From NCBI GenBank assembly GCA_905250125.1, contig CAJNOL010000287.1:62001-126000 (forward strand): a stretch of DNA of 64,000 bases. Reading direction: 5' to 3'. The position numbers were made by a program, and so were the translations under genes. Positions 12,732 through 25,853 of this stretch are shown here, one piece after another. The notes beneath the pieces are model-generated. The model was not told where the DNA came from, did no database searches, and saw nothing but the letters and a program-made list of their open reading frames with translations. The stretch comes from Rotaria sordida (lineage: Eukaryota; Rotifera; Eurotatoria; Philodinida; Philodinidae). The first letter of the stretch is position 1; every line of letters starts with the position of its first letter.

Positions 12732-15700
12732 TGACAAAATCAAAGACAATAAGAAAGTTCTTTTTCTAGAAACTAAAATAAAACATCAATTTGACGATTT
12801 CACATATATATATCTGATTATTTCTTGTCATACAATTCAATTGTAACGCTCCATTCATAATACAACTCATATCAATCAAGGCTTCATAGATTAATAAATG
12901 AAAAGATGTCGCTGATAAACAGTGTAACATTTCAAAAAATGGCTCTATTTCGTCGAAATCGACTCCATTTTGATTATTAATTGCCATATCAAAAAAAAAC
13001 TAATGACTAATCGCGATTTATTTTATTGGTACGATAATAAAAGAGGTGTTGTATATTCGCCGAGACATAGTCGTAACATTGAACCAAACATTTCAATCGT
13101 AAATGTCGTATGGAAAATTACTTTTGAAAGTGATTTCATCGCGATATAATCGACGATTTTGATCACATGAAATTTCATTGATTTCAACTTCTGTGATCCA
13201 AATCGACATTATCTACCTGTTACTGCCAGTTTACCGTAGTAATCCGCCGAGTTTTTTTTGTTTGATCCATATTCTATCAGTATACATTGACTTCCTGAGA
13301 TTCATCTACACTATCGTTAATTTTCGATAATATTCTATTGAATTTTTGAGCATTTTTACATAAAAAAATTTCTACGAAAAAACTGAACAAATAGTTTTAG
13401 CGAGAAGGTATAATAAAAAACTATTATTCATTTCAAAAAAGAATGGACTCGGTTATTTGTTGGATAATTCAGCAATGCTGATAGCTATCGAGTTCGCGAA
13501 ATTTCGTAATTTCATTTTCCGATAGATACCTACGAAAGGGTTGAAAACGCCGGAAAATCTCGAGGTTTATGAAGTAGATGTTGGGCTACAATATGGCTGA
13601 ATTGATATAGAAAATACGGCTAATCAAGCGGATCAGATAGTGATTTTTTAAAAAATCCCTGGAATCTCCTAGAAAATTTTTCGAGTGTTTTCATTCTCAG
13701 GTAGACTTGTACTTTCACTCATGCTCTTTCTAACGACGAGAATCCGAGCTTGATAACTATAAGCGTCGCCGATATATTCAACAAATAATCGAGTCTATTC
13801 TTTTTTTTGGAACGGATAATAGTTCATTAACACGTTTTCATGGCAATTTTTGCGTCAAGTAATTAGATGTTTTGAATAAAAATCATAAGAAAATAGACTC
13901 TAAAAGTAGAAAAAAAAACATAACCTACCAGTGATATTCATCCGTACTATAAAACCTAAGCAAATGTATCATATAAATTATCAAAGAATAAAAAATTTTT
14001 AAATACAACAACTCAATTGCTGAATAGAGATCAGAATATATACAATTAATAATTGATATCAATAGCTTTAAATATTCTTACAACATATCAATATTTTAGA
14101 CAAGATCATTTTATACTCTACTCATCTATTCTACAATCAGAATAGAGAACAACACAAAATAACGGCTGATCGAAATTATAGAAAAACCTTTTAGCTAATG
14201 AAACATTTTCTTTTTTGCAGTATCAATTACCAGAAAATCTATTTCTTTGTTTTCGATGTATATTTGTGATTTTTATAACTTTTGTATTGGGAAAAAAGTA
14301 TAGTCTTCAATCGAAGTCATATTATTATCCTGTTTACCTACAGAACCATCGATTAACAGCAGTTGACCGAATGTATTCACGAAATCGTTATAAATCGGTG
14401 GTTTCTTTAAAAAAATAACGACATGAGATTTTAATTCTTTAATAATATTGTACATTCTTGAACATAAGAATAATAAACTGATTTCAATTATATTCTCAAC
14501 CATCGACATACTCGATTATGATAATATAAAAGTTGTTAATCTTCTAAGAGATTTTGTAGTTCTTTATAAAAAAAGAAAAAGAAAAGTAATATAAACTTCT
14601 GAAAAAATATTGAGACAAATGTTTTATTAATAAAGATCAGAGTAAGCAGGAAGCCGATAAGTGATAAAATTGGATCGTTCTCCAAATTGAGTTTCTTATT
14701 CTTCAAATAGTCAATTCAGATACTAGGAGTCGATTGCCATTCGAACTAATTAGCTAATCCTCATTCCAACTGACCACGGCTGATATAAAACTCAATATTA
14801 TCTATCTCTGATAGGATCATCGTACATAACTTCCATATGAAAAGTTTTTCTTCTATTTTTCGCTCTTGTAACTTGAGTCATACACCAAATGAAAGCTAAT
14901 TCTTGTCGCTATCGAGCAGTATGCAAGAGTGTAACAAAATATTCTTCTTTCTCTTTTTTTCTTTAGGTGGTACTTTTCACTTACATGTATCATATGAGAG
15001 CATCCATGAAAAAATTCTCCTTCCTTGATACGATTGAAAACAACAGTCCACTTTGAATTATATCCTATCCGATATCCATTTTGAAGGTCTACAGATTACA
15101 ACTATTGTATCAGACTTAATTTGTTGGGCAAGAAACTTCATTCAAATGTCCAATGTTGGAAAGTGTTAAAAGTTACTCTTTTTAACTGATATTTGACCAG
15201 AACAGTTACAGTTTCTATCAAAACAAATATATTTGAAATCAACATGGAGGACGGAATCGATCTATGTATGTCACAAAGTGATCTATCAACTTTCCTTTTC
15301 CTTCAACATTCCAGCTCTCCAATTCTGCTCATGATTACCTCGAAAAATAAAGTCAGTCGGCAAATCAGTTTGCCTATAAAAAGTTAGAATTTTTGGATGA
15401 AAATAAAATATGTCGCAGGATTTTGTAATGCATATAGATCGACGCAATGTCTAATGCTAATTCAAAAATATATCATTTTTTAAATAAAAAACCTCATTAT
15501 TGTGACCAAAATGCGTCAACTATCAATCAAAAAGATCAACTTTTGGCACTCGTGAACGCTGTGCATTTAACTAAAACATGTCACAGCTCAATAGGAGGAA
15601 ATTTTTGCCATGGCTATCCTCATACTACATGTAAGAATGGACAACGTCATCTAAAAGAACAAGAAGATCGATAATATTGAGTTTTGAGTCAGTCGCGTGC

Positions 15701-15805
15701 AGTCGAAATAAAGTCTAACGGTCTAATTCGAATAACAATTGTTTCCTAACTGTCTGAATTGACTATTGAAGAAATAATAAGGTCAATTTTGGGAGAAGTC
15801 TGATT
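12732..15805. other. Intergenic region with a foldback element
   Basis: About 3 kb without a gene I can support. It holds an inverted-repeat element at 13419-13824 (separate entry). A 75-codon frame at 15447-15674 is Cys/His-rich but unlike anything I recognise. Confidence 0.55.
13419..13824. mobile_element. Inverted-repeat element (MITE-like), about 406 bp
   Basis: Terminal arms of roughly 80 bp are imperfect reverse complements. The left arm includes AAAGAATGGACTCGGTTATT, and the reverse complement of the right arm contains AAAGAATAGACTCGATTATT. No coding frame inside. This resembles a non-autonomous DNA transposon or foldback element. The superfamily cannot be assigned by eye, and no clear target-site duplication was identified. 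Confidence 0.6.
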
Positions 15806-17932
15806 TCATTGTTTAATGGCATTTTTATTTTCTTGTTGAAGTTTATCGAGATATTGTTGTCGTTTTTCTACTTCTGGATGTTGAGATCCGAATGCATCTG
15901 TAGCAATATTGACAGCTTTCTCAGCATGTCCAATAGCTTCATCATATCGATGAAGATCTTCTAATACTATGGCTAATTTTCCATGAGTGACAATTAATGA
16001 TGGATGCTTAGGTGGTAAAGATTTTTGTTGAATTTGAAGCGTTTTATCATAGAATGATAATGCCGTCGAATAATCACCCATTTTTCGATGTATTAAACCA
16101 ATGTTACTATAAGTACTTGCTAATGATGGATGATGAGGTGGAAGATGTGTAAGTTTAATATCTAATGCTTGTTCATAACTTTTGAGTGCCTCACCATATT
16201 TTCCCTGATCATCAAGTACCGAACCAATATTATTATGATCAATAGCAATTTCTAATTGATTAGGTTTCGGAGCAGCAAGATCAATCATAAGGACAAGTTG
16301 ATAAAATTTCAATGCTCTAATAGAATCACCTAATTTTTTAAGAATTCCACCAATATTCGAATATATACTAGAGAGTCGAGGATCAATATCGGACATATAT
16401 GTTCGACTAATGTTAACGGATTCTTCATAATGAGAAAATGCTTCTTTTAATTCACCTTTTTGTTTCCAAATATATCCCAATTGATTATGTAGAAAAGCAT
16501 TTTCTGCTTTGTCATTAGAATCAACATTTTTGAGTAATACATTATAAATCTCTAAAGCTTTGTCAAATTTCCCCATCTTAATCATTAATTGACCTAGTTG
16601 ACGCCATCCACTTCCATCACCAAGTGATATTCGCATATGATCAGTAAGACGTTTGAGTAATGGATCTCTATCATCTGTCAATGTCAAATTAACTTTCCAT
16701 AGATGATCATCGATTTCTTCTACGATACCGATTCGAAAGACACTTGACATTGAAAAAAGAATTTCTTCTTCTAAAGGACAATCACTTAGGTTGCTAATTG
16801 GAGTAAAAGGAACAGATGAAATTGATGGATCAATTTTTATTTCAAATAGAATAGCTGTCTTTTTGGAATCATGTTGATTTGAACTAGCAAATCTTTTGGC
16901 AATAGTTATTGCAGTTGTTGTCGAGAGGAAATAATTAAAAGACAATAGACCATCCTTTGTTTTCCTTAATTTTTCAAAATCTTCATTGAACATACCTTGA
17001 CCTCGATATAGAGTAGTCGGAATTTCATTAATATCTAATTTTAAATGAAGTTGTTTGATTTGCTCATGAAGATCTCGTATAAAAAATGCCATTTTAATAA
17101 TAGTTTCAATTTCCATAGTTCTTAAAGCCTTATTAAGCATATGATAAAGAAAACATTCTAGAGTGTACCACCAAATTGGTGTTTGTTGACTATAATTGTC
17201 TTGGAATTCAATAATTCTTCTTCTCTCGTCTTCATCTTTATCATAAATTGGACGACAATAATTAGTAAGTTGTTGTATGTCAATCTTACGATCGTATTTC
17301 ATTTTGAAAACAATTTCTTTCAATAATTGAAAATACATAAATGATGGATCGAGTTCATTCAAATTAGTACTAGATGATGTCGAAATAATACTAATTGGTA
17401 ATAAATCATGATTTAATTGATGAATTTCTTTTTTTAGTTCATTGCAAAGAAGTTTCATTTGAGTAAAAATACCTTTTCCTTTTTTATATGCTTGAATAAT
17501 TTCATTAGATTTTAATATTCGATTACAGAATATATAGATCGAATTGAGTTGAGTAAATTTTTCTTCGAATGAAGCAATCTCTTTAATAAAACAATCAGAA
17601 ATAATTAAAAAGACTTTTTCATTTTTGATTTGTTCAAGAAATTTAATACATTGATTAATATCAGTTAAAGTTTCTATAGTATTAACAATAGATCGAAGTT
17701 GATTAATTAATTTTTCATTTTCTTCTTTCGAAAAATCGAGATTTGGATCTAACCAAATAATAATATAATTTTCAATAATATCTTGTGGATATTTAATTGA
17801 AGTAGTCTTGACTATTGATTGTTCTTGAGATTGAATAGTTTTAACTGAAGATTGAATGTTAACTGGTTTGGACATTGTACTTGTTTGTTTTGATGATGTT
17901 GTCGTGCTTAATTTTGTATTCTTCTGTGCCAT
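15806..17932 (-). CDS. ART-TPR protein: arginine-type ADP-ribosyltransferase with kinesin-light-chain-like TPRs (708 aa)
   Basis: Single exon. Residues 1-45 are Ser/Thr/Gln-rich and disordered. Residues about 50-165 form a flavodoxin/receiver-like region (IIIWLDPNLD; KVFLIISD) that precedes the ART domain in rotifer proteins of this kind. The ART fold spans about 200-415 with the R-S-E triad: Arg310 in LYRGQG, Ser337 in FLSTT, and an ExE motif at Glu388-Glu390. This predicts mono-ADP-ribose transfer from NAD+ to arginine. Residues about 440-695 contain at least six TPRs with the alternating NIGxIxxxxGDxxxAL pattern of kinesin light chain, likely protein-binding. No signal peptide or membrane helix, so probably intracellular. 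It lies downstream of a TIR gene on the same strand; whether the two act together is inference. Confidence 0.92.
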   Translation of the reverse strand: MAQKNTKLSTTTSSKQTSTMSKPVNIQSSVKTIQSQEQSIVKTTSIKYPQDIIENYIIIWLDPNLDFSKEENEKLINQLRSIVNTIETLTDINQCIKFLEQIKNEKVFLIISDCFIKEIASFEEKFTQLNSIYIFCNRILKSNEIIQAYKKGKGIFTQMKLLCNELKKEIHQLNHDLLPISIISTSSSTNLNELDPSFMYFQLLKEIVFKMKYDRKIDIQQLTNYCRPIYDKDEDERRRIIEFQDNYSQQTPIWWYTLECFLYHMLNKALRTMEIETIIKMAFFIRDLHEQIKQLHLKLDINEIPTTLYRGQGMFNEDFEKLRKTKDGLLSFNYFLSTTTAITIAKRFASSNQHDSKKTAILFEIKIDPSISSVPFTPISNLSDCPLEEEILFSMSSVFRIGIVEEIDDHLWKVNLTLTDDRDPLLKRLTDHMRISLGDGSGWRQLGQLMIKMGKFDKALEIYNVLLKNVDSNDKAENAFLHNQLGYIWKQKGELKEAFSHYEESVNISRTYMSDIDPRLSSIYSNIGGILKKLGDSIRALKFYQLVLMIDLAAPKPNQLEIAIDHNNIGSVLDDQGKYGEALKSYEQALDIKLTHLPPHHPSLASTYSNIGLIHRKMGDYSTALSFYDKTLQIQQKSLPPKHPSLIVTHGKLAIVLEDLHRYDEAIGHAEKAVNIATDAFGSQHPEVEKRQQYLDKLQQENKNAIKQ

Positions 17933-19384
17933 TGTTTATCTATTCAAATAAATAATCTTTTTAGAATATAAATTTATTTTATTAATTTTAACTCACTTTG
18001 TTTTCCTTAGGAAATACGATGAGTGCGATGAAAGCAATAAAACAAAATCTTTTATATTTAGATCTATAATTAAATATTTTTTCTTATTAAAATTATCAAA
18101 TTTACAAGTTATTAATTTTTCTTTTTAACTTATTTCAATATATCTCGCAGGACAACATAGATGCTAAATCTTTAATATCCAGGTCAATGATTTTGGCACC
18201 TAGATCTGTGAATTTTCGACAGGAAAATACCAGAAAGTTCTCGAATTTTCCGGCTAATTTTCTGTTCGTTCGGAAAGAAAATGACTGTTTGTCATCGGAA
18301 AAATCTGAAGACTTTCCGATCTGGAATACTACTTCCATGCTCTACGGGTTTCCGATGTTTTTCTGCCAGTTTCAGTGAAATCCGACTGTTTCCGAAATCT
18401 GAAACCATAGACACGGGATGGTAGAAACTTCGATGGAAGAATTCAGTGGTCAGATTTTTCCGGTCGTAACCGATAAGAGCCGACCATCGAATTCCTGCTA
18501 ACAAATTCTTACCATTTTCCAGAGCTTTCCAGCTGGAAACCGCCCATATTTCTTGACCTAGGTACTTAGGGTATACCAAAAGTTCTGGTCACGGTGTTTG
18601 AAAGATCTTTTTCGATCATGGAATCTATTGAGAAATGAAACAGCAAATATCCAATGTTGTATAGAGCTTTTTGAGGCACGTCGAGTAGTATATAGTAAAT
18701 CTTGTGTTCATAAGACTTTGAAGGATCTAGAGTCAATTTACTGATAGACGACTACACACTTACACCTACACTCATCCGTACCTACACTGGCAAGATGACC
18801 GAAGATACTACATATAGGAAGTTGTAGCCCATCAAAAACTTTACAAAATCGTATGTGAGAAAAAATATTTAAAAAATACTTTCAACTAACGCCAGGGACC
18901 ACAATATTCAGAAACTTATTATGCTTGTATGTGAATGTATAGTTGTCTATCAGTAAATTGACTCTAGTTCCTTTAAAGTCTTATAAAAACAAGATTTACT
19001 ATATACTATTCGACGCGCCCCAAAAAGCTCTACAATATGGTTTATCTGGCTTTGCATTTCTTAATAGGTTCTCTTATCCGAAAAGATTCTTTAAACGCCG
19101 TGATCAGAACTTTTGGTATCTCCTAAGTATATTATATTCCAAAAGATTCTTTTCAATAAATCATTCTATTTGAATTGAACTTCTTTTAATTTTCTTGTAA
19201 AAACTTGTAGATTCGAAAGTATTTATTCTTCGGATGATGGAAAAATAAAACGGTTTGAACATTGGTTCTACGAAATTAAACTTTAAATCTAAACATACAA
19301 ATTATAATAAGTTCGACTAATAGTATTGATTGGTATAAAGACAAAAAAATAAAAATAAAATGAATATGCTTGTAGTTACAATAG
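17933..19384. other. Intergenic region dominated by an inverted repeat
   Basis: Spacer of 1.45 kb between the 5' end of the ART-TPR gene and the 3' end of the TIR gene. Most of it is the inverted repeat at 18563-19129 and a moderately GC-rich stretch (18187-18560) with recurring TTCCG-type words. No gene seen. Confidence 0.6.
18563..19129. mobile_element. Foldback element with arms of about 210 bp
   Basis: Left arm about 18563-18775 and right arm about 18922-19129 are imperfect reverse complements, for example AGAGTCAATTTACTGATAGA on the left against TCTATCAGTAAATTGACTCT on the right, and both ends carry AAAAGTTCTGGTC/GATCAGAACTTTT. The 150-bp centre is unrelated. No transposase frame. Best read as a non-autonomous foldback/MITE-like element. 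Confidence 0.75.
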
Positions 19385-22300
19385 TTATTTTTTATTGATT
19401 CTTTCATTTACTTCATTGATTTCGTCAATTAATTGAGCAAACATTATATTAAATTCATATTTTGTAAAATCAATATATTTTTTATTGTCAATAATTTTTT
19501 CTAACCATCCTGTTGGGTCATATTGATGATCGATTTTTACTGGAATAATTGGTCGTTCTCGTTTCTTAGCATATTCAGCTTCTAATCGACATGCATATGA
19601 ATTTCGATACTTAGATGAAAAACACATAAGAATAATAGATGATTTTTCAATTGCTTCTGCCATAATTCTTGGATTAGAACAATGTAAATTATCTTTATCA
19701 AATAAAATTCGATAAAAATCTGATGCTATTAAACGATTATAAATTTTCAAACAGATTTCTTTATCATCTGGATAATAACTTATCATAAGATCAAATTTTT
19801 CTGAAGTTTTATGATCAGTTAAATTAAAATGATGATCACCTCGAACATATTGATAAACAGCTTGTTTTTCATCAAAAATTTTTTTTATTTTTATTTGATT
19901 TTGTTTTTTTTGTTTTTCTTGTTTGGACATAAATTCAACTTCTTTTTCGACTTTCCATAAAATACGCTTAGCTATTGCTCTTTGATATTTGTCATTATTA
20001 TTGGATAAATCTTTAACATGATCCATTAGATCATCATTTTCTTTTATCTGTTTTACAGCTGAATCATTTACAAATGAAACTGCATCAATAATTCGAAGAG
20101 CTGGAATTTGAATTGTTTCGATATCTAGATTTTCTTCATATGCACATCTTGCTAATAATGGTATACCATCATCATCATTAACAATTTCCTCTTTAACATC
20201 ATCATTTTGAACAATTGCTGCAATTAAACAAAAATATCATTTGTTAAGCGCTCTCCATTAGAGTTACGCCATATTAGATTGAGTTTCGAACAATAATCAA
20301 CTTTATCTTATAGGAATACGACAGCTTAGTAAAAGTTCAGATCTGATGAACTGTATTGTTGAAACAAAACAATTCTTGAAACTGAACTATCAGAGCAACA
20401 TTGATTCTAATTTTTGCGAAGGTAGTTCCGGTTTTGAAAATCTTTGTTCTGTTATACAAACGCTGTCCCAAAACAAAATAAATTTCTTTAGACAGTTCAA
20501 TTACATATGAACTAAATTTTAGCAATACTTCAATAGCTCATTTGATCTGAGTTCATGAGCTGGAACTATCTTAAGACTACTCTCTCATGAGAACATTTTA
20601 TCAAATGAAACATTCATTTTGAAATAGGCTTTATCTTTTCAAGTAGCTTCTTACTAAATATACAAAAAGTCTGAAAGAATTTGTGTCCATGAGCCTTTCA
20701 TCTTTACTTATAATTATTTTAGTAAATTCTATCCACAAAATGCTCTGATCTCTGTGAGAATACTTCCAACATTGACTTTCGATCTCAAATTTTGCATACA
20801 GCAAGTTCTCAATGGGAGGCCTGTCCGATTTCTTACATTCGGGTATTTAAGTATAAGAGCAAAGACAAATATAGGATTTTCACTACAGAACGGAATAGTT
20901 GTAGGCTTGTAGAAAACTACTTCCTCTATGCAATGGTGTGTGTATTTATCAATTTCTGTTGAGCTGTCAATAAGTGGCCCTACTTTTACCGCGACCACTT
21001 AGAACGTGACAAATGAGTTGCCATCTATCGGAATGTCAACATTACGCAGCTGACTTAATCATACATACACCTTTATATAGAAGAAGTCTTTCTCTACAAG
21101 CATTTACAGATCCTGTTTCGTAGTCAAAGTCATATTGTCGCCTTTGGTCTGATATAGTAACATGAATGTTGCTTCCGCCGCATCGTCACTTTTTCACCTA
21201 CCTATACTCGTATCACGCGTCGCTTGAGTGCGACTACCGCTGGGCAGCAAGTGTCGCGGGAGTATCTTTCATGCAATCGTCTGATTTTTATATTTCTGTA
21301 TGGTAGATATTAGAAAACTTGATAGTTTCAAAATGAACTATAAACAATCGATATACAGTAGAATGCAAAAGTCCTTGCCCCTTGTGTGGACTACCCTTCT
21401 GAAATCAGATCTCGAGAAGTTTTCTTAAAGTTTTTTAAGTAAGTTTATCAAAAGTAAGATCAGACCAAAATGTATCTATTTAAAATGAAAATCATCGGAA
21501 ATGACCTTCAGCTAGAGAGAGAATGCTTTCACGATGAAACCTCACTTCGTCAAAAACCGAAGGGAAATCTCATTTACAGTATTGACATGATTGACAGTGA
21601 AAATCTTATCAAAAAGACTATCCGCAGAAAGCTCTTCGTTCGAACTGTATAAAAATTTCTTCAGCTGACTGAGAACAATGAGGTTTATAGGGCTGAAAAA
21701 GTACATTAACCTAAAAAAGGATGAAATCGTCAAATTGACACTGCGCGAAGTCGATGTTAATTCTATAAAAACCGTCTAATCCATCATAAAACCTCATGTT
21801 GAGAAGAGAAACGATCAAAGCTACGTTATTTCGACAAATTTTCTCGTGAGATACGTGAGAAAACTAGCTGAATTACCCTAAATGATTTTATCAAGTTGGT
21901 AAAAACTAGGTATTTGGGTGTGGGCCACTCAAAGAGAAGTCGAATCAAAGAATTATTTTGTAAGTGTTGAAGCTTGAATTAAGCCCTGTCTATGAGTATA
22001 ATTTATTATTATAGCTGACATATTCATGCAGAGAGATACGTGCAACATTAAGGGCAAAAACTTTTGCACTCTACTGTATATATATATATTTATATGAAAA
22101 TACTGAAAATGATGGATACTGAGCAATATTATCATGGACTTTTTGGGAACTTTACTAGTCTCTTTATAACCAGTGCTTTTTCATCAAAAGATTAACAAAA
22201 CTATTAAGTCTTCGAAGTATTAGAGGATATTGACCAAAAATTGTCAAAATTTGCGTTTCTGAATAATTTTTTATGCTCTTGCAAACTAGCAAATTCATTT

Positions 22301-25300
22301 TCACAAACTAAAATTTCTCGGCAATTCATTTGAATGATAATCTCATGCACACTCTCTTAATATTTTTTTTTATTATTAATTCAAACTAATATTCATATTC
22401 AGACAAAAAGATTTTTCAAAATAATAAAATCATACCTTCAAGATTGGTTAACACACCATCTAATTTAATTCCATGATATGTAAGTGTTACATCGTCAATT
22501 GTATTTTTAATAAGATATAAATAAGATCGTGCTATTATCGATGGATTATTTATTTTATCAATATCTTCTTTATTCAAAATCGCAGCTAGTGTTCGAGCTG
22601 CGAATTGTATTGTTTTGTCTCTTGCTTTGTATAATGGTTTACAAATATCTATTACTTTTTTATCTTTTAAATCATAAAAGATTTTCTTCTCAAATGTTAA
22701 GTTATATAACACAGTTATTGAATATGACATAAGAGCAACATCAGGATGAAATAATTCAATATTTTCACTAACACTTTTTATTAACGATTTTTCTTTTAAG
22801 ATGTTAATTACTTGATCTATTACCGTTCTACCGGCATCGAATTCTGAAACAAAAAAAAGAAACGAAATATTAAAACACATACAATAGGTGCTAACATACC
22901 TAAATGAAGACTACAAATTATATTTTATCAACAAAAAAAAAGCTTCAGTTTAATTTCAAGCAGATTGAAAATAGGAAACTGGACAAAAATATAAGTATTG
23001 TTGAGAATATTTTCCTCATACGTAGTGGAAATTATGGAAATATCCGAGAATTATTTGACAGCAAATATCTACTGAAGGTACTTTTACTAAGTATTGCATT
23101 GGATACGGGTGTAGCCGTGGGTTGGGATCTTTTCTCATTTTCCAATCAAAATATAGATTCTTCTTCGTTGGATATTTCGCGTTTATCATACATTCCATTT
23201 TTCTAGTACAGTTTCAATATTCAGCAGAAATCAGATTTTATTTTATTCAGTCTATGACAATGATTTAAGATAACAAAGGATGCATTAAGCAATCATAGAA
23301 TAACGAGTCAACGGTACAAGTAATATTGTTGATGCTTTATGTTATATTCTTCAATAGAATTGTAGGTGACTTGTTTTTGTATCATCTTTTCTCCAATATT
23401 CTATTATTTATAGAGAGAGTATAACAGCTAAATGAAAAAGTGACAATGACAAAATGGACACAGAAGATGAGCCTGTGTAAGAGTCACCTGTATTCAGTTA
23501 CTCCTGTATGTCGTGACTCTTTCTATTATTAGTGCCGACCAATTATCGATGTTATTAATAGGCAATTCGATGTTATCCTTATTATCTGATAAATTAAAAG
23601 GACGAACTGTGGTTCCATTTTATTTCGATCACAGAACTTGATAAAATATATGAGATGTATTTTAATGAATATTGACTTAATATAAACTATCTACTCCATG
23701 GTCTTCCATAGAAATTGTCATGGATATCAGTACAACTAGTTTAATCCACAAAAATAAACACTTCTACGATCTATTATCGCAAATAAATGAACAAAAAATA
23801 AGCAAAAAGATAGAAAAAATCTAGACCGATCGATCTGGAAAAAGTCGTTTCTGCCATCCAGTAAGAAATTCTAGAGTGGATCGGATCGACTGATTGCAAC
23901 ACTGCTGAAGATCTCTGATACGTAAATGTCTCTATTTGGATTTCTTCGTTGCATTTTCTTGTCTTTTGTTTTCCGAGATCGATGCTAGCCTAGTTTCTCT
24001 TCTACTTTTGTTTCTCTTTATCAACCAATGGATCATCTTTTCTATAGTTGAATTTTCTGTTGATTATATTGTATTTCGTTTTTATATGAAGAAATATACA
24101 AAAGCCGATTTACTCAGACAAAGATGGATCCCTATAGTATGCATTTAATAAATGCTCTTCAATTTTAATTGTAGACAGAGATATCCTAAGTTGGTAGCCA
24201 GAATTGGGAAGGGTCGATTGCAAGGTTTTTTCTAAATTTAATCGGATTTTGTGGATTGGTGGGGAAAAAACACAATAAAAGGCTAGAGATCTCCTATGAA
24301 AAACGAAAATTTTTCAAGATTGTAGGAGGCTCGCCTCTCAACTCCATCCTCGCCGCTCAGAACATCCCTACTCATAGAAAAAACAGATACTTTGAAAATT
24401 TTTATTTCCTCTATTTGCGTCTTTGTTCATGATCCTTTAAATTTGATCTCAGTCATAGGTTACCTGTGAAAGTTAATAGACACTTTATTATCTCTTTATA
24501 TATCTTATCTAAATTATATGTGATTCTCAGAAATCCCTATCAAAGACTTCGATTAATCGTTTGGTGAATCTATCAGAATAAGCGGGCGTAGAAGCAGCTG
24601 GAAAAAGCAAGAATTCAAAAGTGCGTACTCCATCTGCACTCCGAATTTCTTTGTGTAGAATAGATGGAATCTTGTTTTTTCCCATTGAGCTGAAAACAAT
24701 GATAGAATCAAGAATTTCATAAAGGACATTGTTTATAAAGCATGTATGAAAATGAAAGTAGATTGATGACTTTTAGAATACTATGGGTTCGTTCTAATTC
24801 AATACGAACATGTTGTAGACTAGACAAGATAAATTTCAAGATTTGGAAAAGTCTAATAAATTCAAATATCAATGAATATGAATGATAGTTCTTCTATGAA
24901 TCAAAGAATGAAATATATTTGAACTTACTTCTGATAAAAAACTCTCTTGTTGTCGGAGTTAAAGCAATATGATTTAATAATTCAACATACCAAGCGATCG
25001 ATTGATTTAATGTAACTTCACTTTCTGAAACACTCGATGAATATTTTTCAAAAATATCATCATGATATTTTATTATTGATTTCGATAATGTATTGGATAT
25101 GTCATCCTGTTGTTTGTAACTACATAAACGAATAAATTTTGGACATGTATACATAAAGAATGATTGCTGTGGATTTAATATATGTTGGCTAAGATTAATA
25201 GTTTTATATAAATTTGTATAAATTTTTGATTCTAAACATTTAACAATAGAATCAAGAATTAATCTTTTATCAATATCATTTAACTTTATAAAAATATGAA

Positions 25301-25853
25301 GTAAACGATCAATAATTTTATATTTAATATGATATGATTCATAATTATTAATAACTATATCATTTTCTATAAGTCTTACAAATTTTTTAATAAATAATTC
25401 TGTAAAAAATATTTTTTCATATGATAGTAATTTAAATATTTCTTTATTATCTGGATTCAATTTTTCATTATTATCAATATAAAAATTTGTTGATATTTTA
25501 TTTTTATATAAACATAAATTTCTTATTAATAAACTAATTCCATCAATACATTGTTCATCTTGTTTTGTTAAAGAAACAAAAGTTAATTTGGTGAATAACA
25601 TTTGAAATGTTTTATTGAGTATAAGAAAAAATTTATGATTTATTATTTCGGGATCATTAAAAAAATTTAAAGTAGTAAATCTTGCCATTTCATAACAAAT
25701 TACAGATAAAATATGAAGACCATCAGTTTCATTATGTATTGTATGATTTAAAAATAAGACAATTTCATTGAATAGTTCTTTTACATCTTTTGATGGTTCA
25801 CCTTTACGAAGTTGACGAATGACAGATTGATGACGTTCAAGTAATAAATCCAT
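19385..25853 (-). CDS. Helical-repeat (armadillo-like)-TIR protein, SARM1-like without SAM (3 exons, 721 aa)
   Basis: Exons on the minus strand: 25853-24929, 22843-22436, 20217-19385; total 2166 nt with phase-1 junctions throughout. Residues 1 to about 575 are almost entirely alpha-helical, Leu/Ile-rich repeats of armadillo/HEAT type (for example TIQFAARTLAAIL). A Lys-rich linker near 535-560 precedes a TIR domain at about 586-690: FDLMISYY strand, a shortened BB loop, and YACRLEAEYA, whose Glu657 is three residues after Cys, the position of the catalytic Glu of TIR NAD+ hydrolases. The predicted activity is NAD+ cleavage, with the N-terminal repeats as regulator as in SARM1. No SAM domain is seen between them. 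Introns are large (about 2.1 and 2.2 kb); the second contains a Tc1/mariner relic. The armadillo label is by pattern and less sure than TIR. Confidence 0.85.
21356..22076. mobile_element. Tc1/mariner-type element remnant (721 bp) in an intron
   Basis: Ends are inverted repeats CAGTAGAATGCAAAAGTCC... and its mirror, reading CAGTAGAGTGCAAAAGTTT on the other strand. They are flanked by TA dinucleotides as for Tc1/mariner insertion. Both arms continue into TTGCCC. The inside has only broken frames without a DDE signature I can place, so it is decayed or non-autonomous. It lies within intron 2 of the TIR gene. Confidence 0.75.

Noticed and set aside
12766..12987. 5' exon of TMEM222
   Set aside because: The open frame has no similarity to the family's N-terminus and no convincing splice to the exon at 12731.
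15447..15674. Cys/His-rich 75-codon frame as a gene
   Set aside because: No signal peptide, no zinc-finger spacing, and no splice context; chance frames of this size are common here.
20729..20998. 89-codon minus frame in the TIR-gene intron
   Set aside because: No recognisable domain and no transposase motif; treated as chance.
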